A stretch of 64,000 nt of DNA from Actinomycetota bacterium (GTDB lineage: Bacteria; Actinomycetota; Acidimicrobiia; Acidimicrobiales; Ilumatobacteraceae), in assembly GCA_009702045.1 (NCBI GenBank), contig WLIV01000002.1:124001-188000 (forward strand), read 5' to 3'. The notes below the pieces were generated by a model that worked only from the letters and a program-made list of their open reading frames with translations, was not told the DNA's origin and made no database searches. Of this stretch, positions 16,621-25,982 are shown piece by piece (position 1 is the first letter of the stretch; each line of letters opens with the position of its first letter). A program made the translations under genes and the position numbers.

Positions 16621-17169
16621 ATGCGCCTGTTGCTCATCGAATCCACCCCCGGCAATGCCCGCGAGATCGGCTCCCACCTCGTCACCGACGGACACGAGGT
16701 GGTGCACTGCGCCGACGAACACGGCCCGTGCCGCGGCAGCACACATCACATGGAATGTCCGGCCGAACAGCATCTCGACCTGGCGATCGTGGCCCGCGAA
16801 CCCGATGCCGTTCGCACCTTGGCCGAGATGGGGTCGGTGTGCGCCACCCGGCACCGCGTCCCGTTGATGGAACTCGACCCGACTCAGGAGGGCCTCCCCA
16901 GCGTCGCGGTCGCCCAAGCAATCGCCCTCAGGGCCACCCTCGCCGGATACGCCACCGCGATCCGTCACGAGTTGGCCCACCTGCCAGCACTGGTCGAGGT
17001 GCGCCGCACACCCGACTTGATCCACGCCACCGTGCAGGTTCCCGAGAGCCTGAATACACCGCAGGCCCTGTCAGCTGTTGCCGACAGGGCCCGCAAGGCA
17101 GTTCGTGAGTACGACCCCTACGTGAAGGTCATCGACGTGTCGGTGGTGTGTTACCCCGACCCGGCCTGA
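16621..17169 (+). CDS. conserved hypothetical protein, receiver-like N-terminus
   Basis: 182 aa from ATG 16621. The in-frame ATG at 16546 lies inside the ligase gene and would add 25 unconvincing residues. The first segment, MRLLLIESTPGNAREIGSHLVTDGHEVVHC, looks like strand 1 and helix 1 of a response-regulator receiver, and DLAIVARE could be strand 3. It is interrupted by a His/Cys-rich loop (HCADEHGPCRGSTHHMEC) that could bind a metal. The C-terminal part (LVEVRRTPDLIHATVQVPE, VKVIDVSVVCYPDPA) is an alpha/beta region without a recognised family. Function unknown. Confidence 0.55.
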   Translation: MRLLLIESTPGNAREIGSHLVTDGHEVVHCADEHGPCRGSTHHMECPAEQHLDLAIVAREPDAVRTLAEMGSVCATRHRVPLMELDPTQEGLPSVAVAQAIALRATLAGYATAIRHELAHLPALVEVRRTPDLIHATVQVPESLNTPQALSAVADRARKAVREYDPYVKVIDVSVVCYPDPA

Positions 17170-17181
17170 CCTGCGGGGCGT

Positions 17182-18036
17182 CTAGCTGAACTTCACCAGA
17201 CCCTGATCGATGACCACACGGTCGCCGGCCGACGTGGTGAACACCGCTTCGCCCGGGGCCGTGCGCCACATACGCACGGTGAGCGCCTCACCCGGCATCA
17301 CCGGCGACGAGAAACGACCTTCGATGTGGTGGAACTTCGACGCGTCGTTGCCGCACAGGTCGGCCACCAGCGCGCGACCGGTGAAGCCGTACGTGCAGAG
17401 ACCGTGCAGGATCGGCCGCTCGAACCCGCCCATCGCCGCGAACTTCGGGTCGGTGTGCAGCGGGTTGCGATCGCCCGACAGGCGGTAGACGAACGCCTGG
17501 TCGGGGCTGGTCTGGTAGGTGCGCTCGTGGTCGGGTGCCGTGTCGGCGGGCGGCTCGTTCTGCACACCGGACGGACCGCGATCGCCACCCCAGCCGCCCT
17601 CGCCGCGGATGAACGCGGACGAACGCGTGGTCCACAGCAACGCGCCATCCTGCGTACGGACCTCGTTCTCCACCACGACGACGGCAGCCTTGCCCTTGTC
17701 GTACATCGCGACCACGCGGTCCTGCGACGTGACGTTCGCGCTCACCGGGATCGGGCCGTGCAACGTGATCGACTGCGACCCGTGCACCAGCATCGCCGGG
17801 TTGAAGTCGCCGATGTGTTCGAACACGCGCGACCCAGCAGACATGTTGTCGACACCCGCGACCACCGCAAAGGTGGGATACACCTGTTGTGCGATGTCGA
17901 TGCTGTTCTCGGTGGTGAAGGTCAGGTCGTCCTGACCGGCGCCGATGCCCACTGCATACAGCAGACAGTCCTTCGAGTTCCAGTGGGTGGTGCGGACCTC
18001 GCCGGCGAGGCCGACGGCTTCAGGGTTCAGAGGCAT
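17182..18036 (-). CDS. MaoC-type (R)-specific enoyl-CoA hydratase
   Basis: 284 aa from ATG 18036, which has an AAAGGA ribosome-binding site. The C-terminal half carries the hydratase 2 motif YRLSGDRNPLHTDPKFAAMGGFERPILHGLCTYG (about residues 185-218), with the Asp/His dyad of peroxisomal-type hydratases. The N-terminal half is the degenerate hot-dog (YAVGIGAGQDDLTFT). It would hydrate 2-enoyl-CoA to (R)-3-hydroxyacyl-CoA. The SDR gene 13 bases upstream probably oxidises the product, reproducing the two activities of eukaryotic multifunctional enzyme type 2. Confidence 0.87.
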   Translation of the reverse strand: MPLNPEAVGLAGEVRTTHWNSKDCLLYAVGIGAGQDDLTFTTENSIDIAQQVYPTFAVVAGVDNMSAGSRVFEHIGDFNPAMLVHGSQSITLHGPIPVSANVTSQDRVVAMYDKGKAAVVVVENEVRTQDGALLWTTRSSAFIRGEGGWGGDRGPSGVQNEPPADTAPDHERTYQTSPDQAFVYRLSGDRNPLHTDPKFAAMGGFERPILHGLCTYGFTGRALVADLCGNDASKFHHIEGRFSSPVMPGEALTVRMWRTAPGEAVFTTSAGDRVVIDQGLVKFS

Positions 18037-18049
18037 GTGTGGGTTCCTT

Positions 18050-18973
18050 TCACTTCTGGCGTGGCTGCGGGGCGCCGCCGGGTTCGCCATTCATTCCCGA
18101 GTTCGGGCGAGCTTTGGACAACAGTTCGGCCACGATCGGGCCGAGGATCGTGGGGTCGTCGACCGGAGCGTGGCGCGGTCCGCGCACCCAACCCTCGGCC
18201 ACGGCGAGCACCTGACCGCTCGCCTCGAACACGCGGCCGCTGACGTCGGCCGACTGCTCACTGGCCAGCCAGGTGACGATCGGGGCGATCCACTTCGGCG
18301 AACGCGCCTCACGCGCTTCATCGGTCTCGGGCGCCGGTCCGAGGCCCTCGGTCATGCGGGTGAGTGCCACCGGGCCCACAGCGTTGACCGTGACTCCGTA
18401 GCGGGCGAGTTCCAGCGCAGCAATGTTCGTGAACGCAGCGATACCGGCCTTGGCTGCGCCGTAGTTGGTCTGGCCGGGGTTGCCGTACATACCACTGACC
18501 GAGGTGGTGTTGATGATGCGGCCCGACACCGGCTTGCCGGCCTTGCTCTGTTCACGCCAGTAGGCGGCTGCCCAGCGAGCCGGAGCGAACGTGCCCTTGA
18601 GATGCACGTTGATGACCGCGTCCCACTCCTGCTCGGTCATGTTCACGAGCACTCGATCGCGCAGGATCCCGGCGTTGTTGACGAGGACATGCAGATCGCC
18701 GAACGTCTCGACCGCGCAGTTGATGAGGCGTTGCGCACCTTCCCAGTCGCTGACGCTCTCGCCGTTGGCGATGGCCTCGCCACCGAACGCGCGGATCTCG
18801 TTCACCACATCGTGCGCCGGATGATCGTCGCCGCCGGTGCCATCGATACTGGCTCCGAGGTCGTTCACGACCACCTTGGCGCCGTGATACGCGAGGCTGA
18901 GGGCGTGTTCGCGGCCAATACCCCGGCCTGCACCCGTGACGATTGCTACACGACCTTCACAGAGTCTGCTCAT
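18050..18973 (-). CDS. short-chain dehydrogenase (3-hydroxyacyl-CoA dehydrogenase-like SDR)
   Basis: 307 aa. Cofactor motif VTGAGRGIGREHALSLAYHGAKVVVNDLG (about residues 12-40), NNAG, the Ser in NTTSVSGMYGNPGQ and the catalytic YGAAK. The VVNDLGASIDGTG loop is that of the dehydrogenase unit of peroxisomal multifunctional enzyme 2 (HSD17B4). It is followed after 13 bases by the MaoC hydratase, consistent with sequential beta-oxidation steps. The ATG at 18973 starts 24 bases from the divergent reductase gene, so the promoters overlap. Confidence 0.88.
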   Translation of the reverse strand: MSRLCEGRVAIVTGAGRGIGREHALSLAYHGAKVVVNDLGASIDGTGGDDHPAHDVVNEIRAFGGEAIANGESVSDWEGAQRLINCAVETFGDLHVLVNNAGILRDRVLVNMTEQEWDAVINVHLKGTFAPARWAAAYWREQSKAGKPVSGRIINTTSVSGMYGNPGQTNYGAAKAGIAAFTNIAALELARYGVTVNAVGPVALTRMTEGLGPAPETDEAREARSPKWIAPIVTWLASEQSADVSGRVFEASGQVLAVAEGWVRGPRHAPVDDPTILGPIVAELLSKARPNSGMNGEPGGAPQPRQK

Positions 18974-18985
18974 AGGTATGCATCC

Positions 18986-18991
18986 TAAGAT
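18986..18991 (+). promoter_or_regulatory. -10 box, leaderless start of the MenJ-like gene
   Basis: TAAGAT lies 6 bases before ATG 18998. The opposite strand carries a TAGGAT 8 bases before the divergent SDR start. Confidence 0.5.
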
Positions 18992-18997
18992 GACACG

Positions 18998-20223
18998 ATG
19001 CCAGCGGCCGATTCCACCACCGAGGTCGTTGACGTGCTGATCGTCGGGGCCGGCCCCGCAGGCACCGCAGCAGCGATCACCCTGGCCCGCACCGGCCGGC
19101 GCGTCGTCGTCGTCGACAAGGCGGTCTTCCCACGCGACAAGTGCTGCGGTGACGGCCTCACCACGTTGGCACTGCGCGAACTCGAAGCCATCGGCCTGCG
19201 GCCCGAGCACGTGCCGAGCTGGCAGACCGTCACTCAGGTGTGGCTGCGCTCGCCGTCCGGTCGCGAGGTCTGCCTGCCGTTGCCGAACGACGGCATCTTC
19301 GCTGCCACCACCCCCCGACGCGAACTCGATGCGGCGCTCGTGCGCCTCGCCCGCTCCGCCGGCGCCGAGGTACACGAAGGCCACGGACTTGTTGCGGTGC
19401 GGCAAGTGGGCGACATGGTGGAAGCCGACGTCGAGGGCCTCGGCACGATCACGGCCCGCTTCCTCATCGCCGCCGACGGCGTGTGGTCACCCACCCGCAA
19501 GCTGCTCGGCCTTGCCGAGGACGGCTACCTCGGCGAGTGGCACGCGTTCCGTCAGTACGCCCGCAACGTCACCGGCCTCGCGGCGCAACGGCTGTACGTG
19601 TGGTTCGAGCCCGACATGCTGCCCGGCTACGCGTGGAGCTTCCCGCTGCCCGATGGCCGCGTCAACCTCGGCTTCGGCGTCGTGCGCGATGGTGTCCGCA
19701 CGGGCAAGGCGATGAACGCTCAGTGGCGGGGGCTGATCGACCGTCCGCACATACGCGCGGCCCTCGGCCCCGACGTGGAACTTGAAGACCGACACACGGC
19801 ACTCCCAATTCCGGCTGGCATCGACAAGGCCGTCCTCACCGCAGGTCGCGTGTTGTTCGTCGGCGATGCGGCGCGTGCTACTGATGTGATGACCGGTGAG
19901 GGCATCGGCCAGGCCGTGCTCACCGGACGCCTCGCTGCTGAAGCGGTGCTGGCCGGGGGTTCCGGCAACCCGATCATCGTGCGCGGCGTCTACGAACGGT
20001 CCGTGCGCAGCCACCTGCTGGCCGACCATCGCATGTCGCGTGTGCTGAACGGTTGGCTGGCCAAGCCGTTGCTCGCACGTGGCGCGGTCCGCGTCGTCGG
20101 CCTGAACGCGTGGACCAAGCGCAACTTCGCCCGCTGGATGTTCGAAGACGAACACCGCGCCGTGCTGCTCACCCCCCGCCGCTGGCACCGACAGTTCTTC
20201 CGCCGCCCAGGTACGTTCCAAAC

Positions 20224-20227
<4 letters not shown>
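18998..20227 (+). CDS. geranylgeranyl reductase family FAD oxidoreductase (MenJ-like)
   Basis: 409 aa. An N-terminal VLIVGAGPAGTAAAITLARTG dinucleotide fold, the family CCGDGLT motif (about residues 49-55), TPRRELD, AADGVWS and the C-terminal FVGDAARATDVMTGEGIGQA block are all present. The family reduces isoprenoid double bonds. The closest match in layout that I know is mycobacterial MenJ (about 406 aa), which saturates one unit of the menaquinone tail. Archaeal-type lipid reductases are the alternative. The 3' end overlaps the M20 peptidase start by 4 bases. Confidence 0.82.
20212..20217 (+). promoter_or_regulatory. -10 box, possible leaderless start inside the upstream gene
   Basis: TACGTT lies 6 bases before ATG 20224, within the last codons of the reductase gene. 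It would allow independent expression of the peptidase. Confidence 0.35.
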
Positions 20228-21639
<1,412 letters not shown>

Positions 21640-21645
21640 CCCACC

Positions 21646-22875
21646 GTGCTGAAACTGCTGCGCTCGAACGCAGACCTCCGCGCGCTGTTCATCGCCCAGG
21701 TGATCTCGTTCATGGGCGACTGGTTCACGTTCGTCGCCATCACCGGCATCATCAAGGACGCCACCGGTAGTGCGTTCCTCGTCTCGCTGGCCTACGTGTC
21801 GTTCACGCTGCCGTCGTTCTTGGCCTCCCCCATCGCTGGAGCAGTCGTCGACCGTTTCGACCGACGGCGGTTGTTGTTGGTGGTGTCCGCCGGCCAAGCC
21901 ATCGCCGCGCTGGGGTTACTGACCGCTGACGGCTCTCGTGTGTGGCCACTGTTCGTGTTCCAAGGGACCATCAGTGCGATGGCGGCATTCGTGAAACCTG
22001 CGATCGACGCCGGCGTTCCGAACCTGGCCCGCAACCCCGAGGAGCTGCGCACAGCGAGTGTGCTCTTCGGCAGCACCTGGGGTGTGATGCTCGCCGTCGG
22101 CGCAGCGATCGGCGGCGTGTTCAGCGAGGTGTTCGGCCGCAACGCCGCCTTCATCGCCGATGCTGTGTCGTTCATCCTCGCCCTCGCCCTGTTCGCACTC
22201 ATTCGCCGCCCGATGCAGGAATCGCACCACTCGCAGCGGCCGACGATGCGACCACTCGCCGACATGGCCGAGGCCATCCGCTACGCGAAACAGGACCGCG
22301 TGGTGCTGGCGCTCATCGCCAGCAAGTCGAGCTTCGCGATCGGTTCCGCAACGGTCAGCCAGTTGCCTGTGCTCGCGACGTCGGTGTTCGGTTGGAAGGA
22401 CGGTGGCACCGGCATGTTGCTGGCAGCGCGTGGCGCCGGCGCCGGACTGGGACCACTGATTGCATCCCGTTTCACCAAGGGAAACGTGTCGCGTGTCCTG
22501 CAGGTGTGCGGGTGGTCCGGGCTCATCTTCAGCGTCGCCTATGTGAGCGCCGCCTGGTCGCCGGTGATCTACCTCGCCGCAGTGTTGATCTTCGTCGGCC
22601 ACATCGGCGGCGGCGCGCAGTGGACGCTCAGCACATACGGCCTGCAACTGCGCACACCCGACCAGTTACGTGGTCGAGTGATGGCTGGCGATTATGCGTT
22701 CGCGACGTTGGTGATGAGCGTCATCGGGCTGGGCACCGGCGTGATGTCGCAGCTCACGCACAGCGTGCAGTGGACGATCACTGTCTTCGCCGGTGCGGGT
22801 GGCCTCGCTGGTCTGGCCTACATGGCCTGGACGAGGCCGATCATCCGCGACGCATCTGCTCCCTCGACAACCTGA
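21646..22875 (+). CDS. MFS transporter (DHA3/NreB-like)
   Basis: 409 aa from a GTG at 21646, with about 12 hydrophobic segments. The start LKLLRSNADLRALFIAQVISFMGDWFTFVAI and the loop AGAVVDRFDRRRLLLVVSAGQ are typical of MFS_3-type exporters. The substrate is unknown. It may be co-transcribed with the peptidase 6 bases upstream. Its last 35 bases overlap the 3' end of the convergent mttB-like gene. Confidence 0.85.
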   Translation: MLKLLRSNADLRALFIAQVISFMGDWFTFVAITGIIKDATGSAFLVSLAYVSFTLPSFLASPIAGAVVDRFDRRRLLLVVSAGQAIAALGLLTADGSRVWPLFVFQGTISAMAAFVKPAIDAGVPNLARNPEELRTASVLFGSTWGVMLAVGAAIGGVFSEVFGRNAAFIADAVSFILALALFALIRRPMQESHHSQRPTMRPLADMAEAIRYAKQDRVVLALIASKSSFAIGSATVSQLPVLATSVFGWKDGGTGMLLAARGAGAGLGPLIASRFTKGNVSRVLQVCGWSGLIFSVAYVSAAWSPVIYLAAVLIFVGHIGGGAQWTLSTYGLQLRTPDQLRGRVMAGDYAFATLVMSVIGLGTGVMSQLTHSVQWTITVFAGAGGLAGLAYMAWTRPIIRDASAPSTT

Positions 22876-24403
22876 TCGGCAACTCGGCGCGGATCACATC
22901 GTCGATTGCCTCAGGGATATGCGATGGGTAGTGCGTCGCGAGTACTTCCTTCACCTTGGCGATCGCCCGGTCGAGGACCGCAGGCTTGCCGACCTCGGCC
23001 CACTCTTTGTGGCTGAGGCGGTCGCCGATGGCCGGGTAGATGTACTCGGTCTGCATCAGGTCGAGCGTCTGCTTCGAACCGAGGTAGTGGCCGGGGCCGC
23101 CGATGACTGCGCTGCGGATCACTTCCAACGACAGGCTGTCCTCGCTGACCTCAATCCCCTTGATCGTGCGCTGACAGGCCCCGATGATGTCGTTGTCGAG
23201 CACCACACCTTCGAGCGAGAACCCCAGCAGGCTGGCGTGCATACCTGCTGCTTCGTAGATCATGTTGGCCCCGGCGTTGCCGACCAGCGCGTGGTTGTAA
23301 CCCTTCTCCGCACCGGCCTGTGCATCCGGCATCTTGGAGTCGCTGATCCCCGACGAGGTTCCCCCCGTGAGGTCGTAGAACTGCGCCATCTGCCCGCATG
23401 CCGCCGACAGCAGTGCCTGCTCGGGACTTCCACCCGACATTGCGCCGGAGCGCAGATCGCTGACGAACGGCCACAACCCGAAGATCGCCGGGGCGCCAGG
23501 CTTGATCGCGTTGACGTACGTGAGCCCGGCCAACACTTCTGCCACCTCTTGTACCAGCGCACCGGCGAGTGCTGCCGGAGCGGTGGCACCCGCCTGGCCG
23601 GCGGACAGCAGGAGCACCGGCATACCACCGCGAACTGCCATTTCCAGGCACGCACATGCATCAGCGGCGAACTTCAGCGGCGGCACGACGAAACAGTTCG
23701 ACTGGCTGACGAACGGCCGAGCACGCCATGCGTCTTCGCCGCCGGCGATGTGGTGCAGCATCTTCAGCGATGCCTCCAGATGCGTCGGGTGCACCCACGA
23801 GGTACCGACGTGCTTGGTGGTTCCAGCCACGCTGAGATAGCACGTGTTGATGTCCATCTCGAACGGGTCGGGCAGGTCGCGGGGCACCACCGCGCGCTGG
23901 TAGAAGTGCAGGTGCTCCATCGTGTCGACCAGACGGGCGATGTCGAAGCAGTCCTGCGCGTTGCTCTCGCGATAGGCGCCGGTGAGCGGGTCGATGATGT
24001 GCACCGCCGCGCCCGCGGTGCCGTAGTAAACCCGTTTACCCCACGGCTCGAGGTCGTACTGCGGGTCTTGTGCATGGAGCACGAAGTTGCGGCCGGCCAT
24101 CGCCACCGTGTCGTCGATCAGACTGCGCGGGAACAGCAGACGACCCTCATCGGTGAGCGTGCAGCCCTTGGGCAACAGCACCTCGAGACACGACGGAATC
24201 GCGTCCGCGAGCCCGATGTTCTCGAGCACGTTCAGCGCGGCTTCGTGCACCCTGAGGATGTCGGCTTGGGTGAGCGGTTGATAACGGCCACCCTCCATAC
24301 CCGGGTTCACCGGGCGCACATCGCGGGTCAATGGTGCCGAGCGCAACGCCTGCCGCGCTGCACGGCCACCCCGGCGCGCCGGCTGTTCTTGAACATCACT
24401 CAT
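22841..24403 (-). CDS. trimethylamine methyltransferase (MttB) family protein, non-pyrrolysine
   Basis: 520 aa from ATG 24403, which has a GGGAG ribosome-binding site. The MttB family moves a methyl group from a quaternary or tertiary amine to a corrinoid protein. Recognisable segments are GRYQPLTQADILRVHEAALNVLENIG, VYYGTAGAAVHIID, SQSNCFVVPPLKFA, LLSAGQAGATAPAALAG and EKGYNHALVGNAGANMIYEAAGM. There is no in-frame TAG, so it belongs to the pyrrolysine-free branch that includes glycine betaine methyltransferases. No corrinoid protein is nearby. The divergent LysR gene and the two GcvT-type dehydrogenases point to methylated glycine catabolism (inference). Confidence 0.85.
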   Translation of the reverse strand: MSDVQEQPARRGGRAARQALRSAPLTRDVRPVNPGMEGGRYQPLTQADILRVHEAALNVLENIGLADAIPSCLEVLLPKGCTLTDEGRLLFPRSLIDDTVAMAGRNFVLHAQDPQYDLEPWGKRVYYGTAGAAVHIIDPLTGAYRESNAQDCFDIARLVDTMEHLHFYQRAVVPRDLPDPFEMDINTCYLSVAGTTKHVGTSWVHPTHLEASLKMLHHIAGGEDAWRARPFVSQSNCFVVPPLKFAADACACLEMAVRGGMPVLLLSAGQAGATAPAALAGALVQEVAEVLAGLTYVNAIKPGAPAIFGLWPFVSDLRSGAMSGGSPEQALLSAACGQMAQFYDLTGGTSSGISDSKMPDAQAGAEKGYNHALVGNAGANMIYEAAGMHASLLGFSLEGVVLDNDIIGACQRTIKGIEVSEDSLSLEVIRSAVIGGPGHYLGSKQTLDLMQTEYIYPAIGDRLSHKEWAEVGKPAVLDRAIAKVKEVLATHYPSHIPEAIDDVIRAELPIRLSREQMRRG

Positions 24404-24464
24404 GTCGACTCCCACACAACACACAGTCTGAAGTGGGGAAACGGCCATCACAAGCGATTCCATT

Positions 24465-24478
24465 TCATGGACGCATGA
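24465..24478. promoter_or_regulatory. inverted repeat, candidate LysR site
   Basis: TCATGGACGCATGA has perfect 5-bp arms (TCATG/CATGA) and lies in the 99-base gap between the divergent mttB-like and LysR genes, next to the LysR promoter. Confidence 0.35.
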
Positions 24479-24490
24479 GCACACTGCATG

Positions 24491-24496
24491 TATCGT
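24491..24496 (+). promoter_or_regulatory. -10 box, leaderless start of the LysR gene
   Basis: TATCGT lies 6 bases before GTG 24503. This favours GTG 24503 over an ATG at 24488, which falls just ahead of the box. Confidence 0.5.
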
Positions 24497-24502
24497 CGCA
24501 CT

Positions 24503-25384
24503 GTGCCCAACCTGCCGCCGCTGGCCTCCTTACGTGCCTTCGAGGCCGCCGCCCGCCACCTCTCGTTCCGCGCTGCCGCCGAAGAGTTGTCGGTCACACA
24601 ATCCGCAATCAGCCATCAGATCGCGGAACTCGAGAAGCGACTCGGCGTCAAGCTGTTCGACCGCCACAGCCGACGGGTGGAACTCACCGCAGCCGGAGCG
24701 CAGTACCACCCGTTCTTGCGCGACGCCTTCGACCGCATCGCTCAAGGCACCGTGCTCGTCACGTCCACCGTCGCCGGCCGCGAACTCGACGTGCAGGTCT
24801 ACGTCACGCTCGCCGTGCGGTGGCTGATCCCGCGCCTGCACACGTTCAGCGCAGCGCACCCCGAGATCCGGGTGCGCTTCGACACGAGCCGCCGCGGCTG
24901 GGAGTTCGACGAGAACAACGGCGATGTCGGCATCGTGTGCACCGAACATGCCGACCGGCCCAACCTGCACTACACGCACCTGTTCGACGATCAGCTCACA
25001 CCGGTGTGCTCCCCCAAGCTGAAGCCGATGCGCAAGCCGGCCGACCTGCTCGCCTTCCCACTGCTGCAACTGTTCACCGCGCCCGACGACTGGCACATCT
25101 GGCTGACGGCGGCGGCACTCCCCGACTCGCCCCCCAGCATGATCACCTTCGACAGCTACCTGCTCGCGCTGGAGTCAGCGATCGATGGGCAGGGAATCGC
25201 CATCGTTCCCCGCTTCCTCGCGGCCAGCGACTTACGCAACGGTCGGCTGATCGCCCCGTTCCCGATCGACGTACCGCACCCCAAGCGCTGGTATCTGGTG
25301 TGCCGTAGCGAGCGCCGCAACGACCCCCGGATCGTCGCCTTCGGTGAATGGCTGCGCCGGGAGATCAGTAGTGGGGCGGCGTGA
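24503..25384 (+). CDS. LysR family regulator (GcvA-like)
   Basis: 293 aa from the GTG. The N-terminal helix-turn-helix is LASLRAFEAAARHLSFRAAAEELSVTQSAISHQIAELEKRLGVKLF (about residues 6-51). The effector domain has the GcvA-subtype pattern (VTLAVRWLIPRLHTFSAAHPEIRVRF, GQGIAIVPRFLA). It is divergent from the MttB-family gene and convergent with the XRE-cupin gene, overlapping it by 20 bases at the 3' ends. GcvA regulators often respond to glycine, which would fit breakdown of betaine to glycine (inference). Confidence 0.9.
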   Translation: MPNLPPLASLRAFEAAARHLSFRAAAEELSVTQSAISHQIAELEKRLGVKLFDRHSRRVELTAAGAQYHPFLRDAFDRIAQGTVLVTSTVAGRELDVQVYVTLAVRWLIPRLHTFSAAHPEIRVRFDTSRRGWEFDENNGDVGIVCTEHADRPNLHYTHLFDDQLTPVCSPKLKPMRKPADLLAFPLLQLFTAPDDWHIWLTAAALPDSPPSMITFDSYLLALESAIDGQGIAIVPRFLAASDLRNGRLIAPFPIDVPHPKRWYLVCRSERRNDPRIVAFGEWLRREISSGAA

Positions 25385-25979
25385 TCGCCCACAGCACCTT
25401 CACCGGTTTGGCACCGGAGTTGGCACAGCGGTGCGGCTCAGTGCTGGCGAACGAGAAACTGTCGCCAGCCCGCAGGCTGAAGTGCTGCTCACCCACCCAC
25501 AGGTCGAGCACCCCGTTCATCACCAGTCCCGCCTCATGACCATCATGCGCGTAGAACTCGCTGTCGGCGCCCGGGTGGATCGTGCTGATCAACAACTCCA
25601 GCGGACCCGACAGGTTCGGTGAGAGCAACTCCTCGGTGATGCCCAGGCCGGTGAACGACAACTTGCGGCGGTTGCCTGCACGCACGACGACATCGCGTTC
25701 GTCAGCGGGGCCTTGTGCCCCGGAGCGGAAGAACCAGTTCATGTGCACACCAAGCACATCGGAGATCTTCTTCAACACACCGATCGGCAAGCGCGACACG
25801 TTGCGCTCGATCTGGCTGAGATAGCTCACCGAGATACCTGCGGCCGTCGCCACCTCGTGCAGCGTCATCCCTTTGGCCTTGCGGAGTTCCCGCAGCTGGC
25901 CACCGATGACTGTCTCGGCATCGAACTGCCCGTCACCCGACGTCGCTTGCTCTGCTGTGTGCAGCGCTCTGATGGCCAT
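25365..25979 (-). CDS. XRE-family regulator with cupin domain
   Basis: 204 aa. The helix-turn-helix is IGGQLRELRKAKGMTLHEVATAAGISVSYLSQIERN (about residues 25-60). A C-terminal cupin (EFYAHDGHEAGLVMNGVLDLWVGEQHFSLRAGDSFSFASTEPHRCAN, about 140-187) is the sensor domain. This architecture is common beside amine and amino-acid catabolic genes. It starts 3 bases after the stop of the dehydrogenase gene upstream, so it is the operon's second gene, probably an autoregulator. Confidence 0.9.
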   Translation of the reverse strand: MAIRALHTAEQATSGDGQFDAETVIGGQLRELRKAKGMTLHEVATAAGISVSYLSQIERNVSRLPIGVLKKISDVLGVHMNWFFRSGAQGPADERDVVVRAGNRRKLSFTGLGITEELLSPNLSGPLELLISTIHPGADSEFYAHDGHEAGLVMNGVLDLWVGEQHFSLRAGDSFSFASTEPHRCANSGAKPVKVLWAITPPHY

Positions 25980-25982
25980 GGG

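Noticed and set aside
22841-24403. MttB-family gene as a pyrrolysine protein
   Set aside because: The frame runs its full length without an internal TAG, so no pyrrolysine codon is required.
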